This document shows positions 35,794 through 37,302 of a DNA stretch of 37,302 nucleotides, one piece after another. The notes below the pieces were generated by a model that was not told the origin of the DNA, searched no databases, and was given only the letters and a program-made list of their open reading frames with translations. A program made the translations under genes and the position numbers. Source of the stretch: Komagataeibacter kakiaceti JCM 25156 (GTDB lineage: Bacteria; Pseudomonadota; Alphaproteobacteria; Acetobacterales; Acetobacteraceae); NCBI RefSeq assembly GCF_000613305.1, contig NZ_BAIO01000004.1:1-37302 (forward strand). Reading direction: 5' to 3'. The number at the start of each line of letters is the position of its first letter. Position 1 is the stretch's first letter.

Positions 35794-35820
35794 GCGTGTC
35801 CACGACGGACACGCTCAGGG
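35788..35820 (+). terminator. Long perfect inverted repeat overlapping a stop codon
   Basis: 14-base arms CCCTGAGCGTGTCC (35788-35801) and GGACACGCTCAGGG (35807-35820) with a 5-base loop; the preceding gene's TGA (35791-35793) is inside the left arm. No T-run follows, so it may end transcription poorly and instead stabilise mRNA or bind a protein. Confidence 0.55.
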
Positions 35821-35903
35821 CCAGAACCGAAACGCCGTACGAAGTTCTGACACAGGTCGCATGATGCTGGCCGATCCTGTCCGCCTCGCAACAGGAGGCC
35901 ACG

Positions 35904-36716
35904 GTGATCCGGCTCCCCTTCCCATGCCGCCGCACGGCGCAAGCGACCGTGGTCCTCGTAACGTGCGGCCTCGTCGCGCCGCCGATCGGGCGCGCGCAGA
36001 CAGTAAACGTGCCCGGCGGGCTCCCGACACATGTCAACGCAACCTATCAGGAACCGGGGCTCGGTGGCTGGACCCCGGACACGGCGGGCACAGCCCAGGC
36101 CACCAGCGGAAGCGGCGCCGTCACCCAGACAGCGACGGCAGGCACGTCCGACAGCGATGCGCTCGAGACCCTATACCAGCAGTCCTGGGGCTATGCGGCA
36201 GCCCAGAACGCCGAGGCGCTGGGCGTCAATCCATCAGCGCTGGCAGCGACCTGCGTGGTGGAATCCGGCTGCCAGAACCTCTACACGGCCGGAAACGGCA
36301 GTACGATCACCGGCGCGTTCCAGATGAGCAACGGGACCTACAGCCAGACCCTTGGAGAGGCACTGGCAGCAGACCCCTCGCTGGCCTCATCCATCACCAG
36401 CGGCACGGCGGGCCAGCAGGACCCGGCAACACAAGCGGTAGCTGCAGCGCAGTATCTCAAGGATGCCGCAACCAGCCTGCAGCAGAGCGGCATCAGTAAC
36501 CCGACGGCCCTTGATGCCCGGGCCTATTATAACTTTGGCCCGAGCGGGGGCGCTGAAATCGCGACGGCCGACGACAGCAGCCTCATGTCGTCCTACATAT
36601 CGAGCACGGCGATGTCGGGGAACAATATCAGTTCAACCACCACGGTCGGCCAATGGCGCGCGGCGGTCGCAGCAAAAATGGGCAGTGCCGCGTCCAGTTT
36701 GATCCTGACCGGCTGA
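35904..36716 (+). CDS. Secreted lysozyme-like/transglycosylase protein
   Basis: GTG start at 35904 with AGGAGG six bases upstream; 270 residues. Signal peptide (AQATVVLVTCGLVAPPIGRA), a Gly/Thr/Ala-rich linker (residues ~35-75) and a lysozyme-like domain: NPSALAATCVVESGCQN (catalytic-type glutamate near residue 118), STITGAFQMSNGTYSQTL and ARAYYNFGPSGGAEI. This is the E ... G-x-F-Q-M ... YN-G pattern of peptidoglycan-cleaving proteins found in phage and T4SS/T3SS elements. It would be the second murein hydrolase of the system; the two cysteines around the glutamate may form a disulphide. Confidence 0.7.
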   Translation: MIRLPFPCRRTAQATVVLVTCGLVAPPIGRAQTVNVPGGLPTHVNATYQEPGLGGWTPDTAGTAQATSGSGAVTQTATAGTSDSDALETLYQQSWGYAAAQNAEALGVNPSALAATCVVESGCQNLYTAGNGSTITGAFQMSNGTYSQTLGEALAADPSLASSITSGTAGQQDPATQAVAAAQYLKDAATSLQQSGISNPTALDARAYYNFGPSGGAEIATADDSSLMSSYISSTAMSGNNISSTTTVGQWRAAVAAKMGSAASSLILTG

Positions 36717-36729
36717 CGAGGAGTCCAGC

Positions 36730-37137
36730 ATGAGGTTTTCCCACCGGGCCGCGATCCTTGCGGCCCTCACCTGCAGCATCAGCCACCCGGCCTTGGCGCT
36801 GCACAGAACCCCGGTCCGTGCGCTCGACGGGTACAGATGCATGGCCCTTGATGCGCCGGAACGGGTCATGATGGATTTCAGGCATCCGATCCCGCTGCAG
36901 AGCGAACCACGGGACGGTGCCCCGAGCATTGCTCCTGCGCTGGCAGTACTCCCCATCGCCACGGACGCACCGCCTACGAACGGCTACGTCCGGAGCATGA
37001 CCCTCGCATTGCGTCCCGGCTGGGTCTCGACAAGATGGCTGAAACCCTACGACGCGGTCCATCCCGGCATGACCTGCACGCCCTATGTCATGAATGACGG
37101 CAAGCTTGGCTTCGTATTCGGCAGGGCGACACAGTAG
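36730..37137 (+). CDS. Exported 135-aa protein, unknown
   Basis: ATG at 36730 with GAGGAG about 9 bases upstream, 13 bases after the transglycosylase stop. Signal peptide (AAILAALTCSISHPALAL), then a compact domain with two cysteines (RCMALDAPERV and MTCTPYVMNDGKLGF) and W residues near the end. The strand-rich C-terminal part resembles an SH3-like fold; uncertain. Likely periplasmic and co-transcribed with the preceding hydrolase. Confidence 0.7.
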   Translation: MRFSHRAAILAALTCSISHPALALHRTPVRALDGYRCMALDAPERVMMDFRHPIPLQSEPRDGAPSIAPALAVLPIATDAPPTNGYVRSMTLALRPGWVSTRWLKPYDAVHPGMTCTPYVMNDGKLGFVFGRATQ

Positions 37138-37302
37138 GTTTGTCATCTCCACAGTCCGGCATGCTGCATGGCCTACATTGTTTTCCCCGGGAGCGGATCA
37201 GGGAAGGCCGCTGCCCGCCGGGAAGACCGCGAGGTGCCCGGGTCAAGCCTGAGGGCATGCCCCTGAGGTGGACCGGGTTGCCCGGAGCGCGGGGCACCGC
37301 CC
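37138..37302. other. 3' edge, no gene
   Basis: No ORF with coding character; the window ends here. Confidence 0.3.

Overview
The window looks like part of a large conjugative plasmid or integrative element from a GC-rich alphaproteobacterium. I infer an acetic-acid bacterium (Acetobacteraceae), from the MucR/Ros zinc-finger regulators, a NepR-like anti-sigma fragment and overall protein style; no rRNA or housekeeping marker fixes the taxon. The backbone is a Dot/Icm-type (type IVB, MPF_I, IncI Tra-like) secretion apparatus. Left half, + strand: dotG (cut by the window edge), dotF, dotE, dotP, dotN, dotO, i.e. IncI traO-P-Q-R-T-U order. Right half, + strand, nearly every gene overlapping the next by a few bases: dotD, dotC, dotB, icmT, an unknown gene, a lytic transglycosylase, dotM, an unknown membrane gene, the coupling protein dotL and a DUF1173-type protein. 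DotI, DotH and DotA are not in the window.

Cargo sits between the transfer genes: three tiny overlapping ORFs and a BrnT-type toxin with an HTH antitoxin between dotE and dotP (2.8-4.1 kb); and a hipBA module, a PLP aminotransferase and a broken lipoprotein gene between dotO and dotD (8.7-12.3 kb). From 21.8 to 28.2 kb lies a rearranged accessory island: a small gene plus a predicted ADP-ribosyltransferase-like protein, a truncated mucR, IS21-type terminal repeats, a class II Fic gene split by a complete IS21-family element (24609-27097, 26-bp perfect terminal inverted repeats, 7-bp target duplication), then second, decayed copies of the small gene and the toxin and an intact mucR. The island reads as a duplicated small-gene/toxin/mucR module in which each copy has lost different parts.

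The last third is the DNA-processing end: on the - strand a MobF-type relaxase-helicase with a small upstream partner, HU, and a BRO-N protein; then a ~400-bp gene-free region with a strong hairpin, two tandem hairpins and seven GGGT repeats mostly about one helical turn apart (candidate oriT/partition region); then on the + strand a TraK/StbA-like, TraL/StbB-like ATPase, TraM/StbC-like trio closed by a long perfect inverted repeat, followed by two exported proteins, one a probable murein hydrolase.

A recurrent oddity dominates the window. At least eleven breaks, in ten different genes on both strands and in unrelated modules (T4SS, Fic, IstB, BRO-N), are all repaired by adding one base, usually in a short G or C run. 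Systematic homopolymer undercalling in the assembly is the simplest reading; if so most 'pseudogenes' here are intact. If the bases are right, the transfer system is dead.
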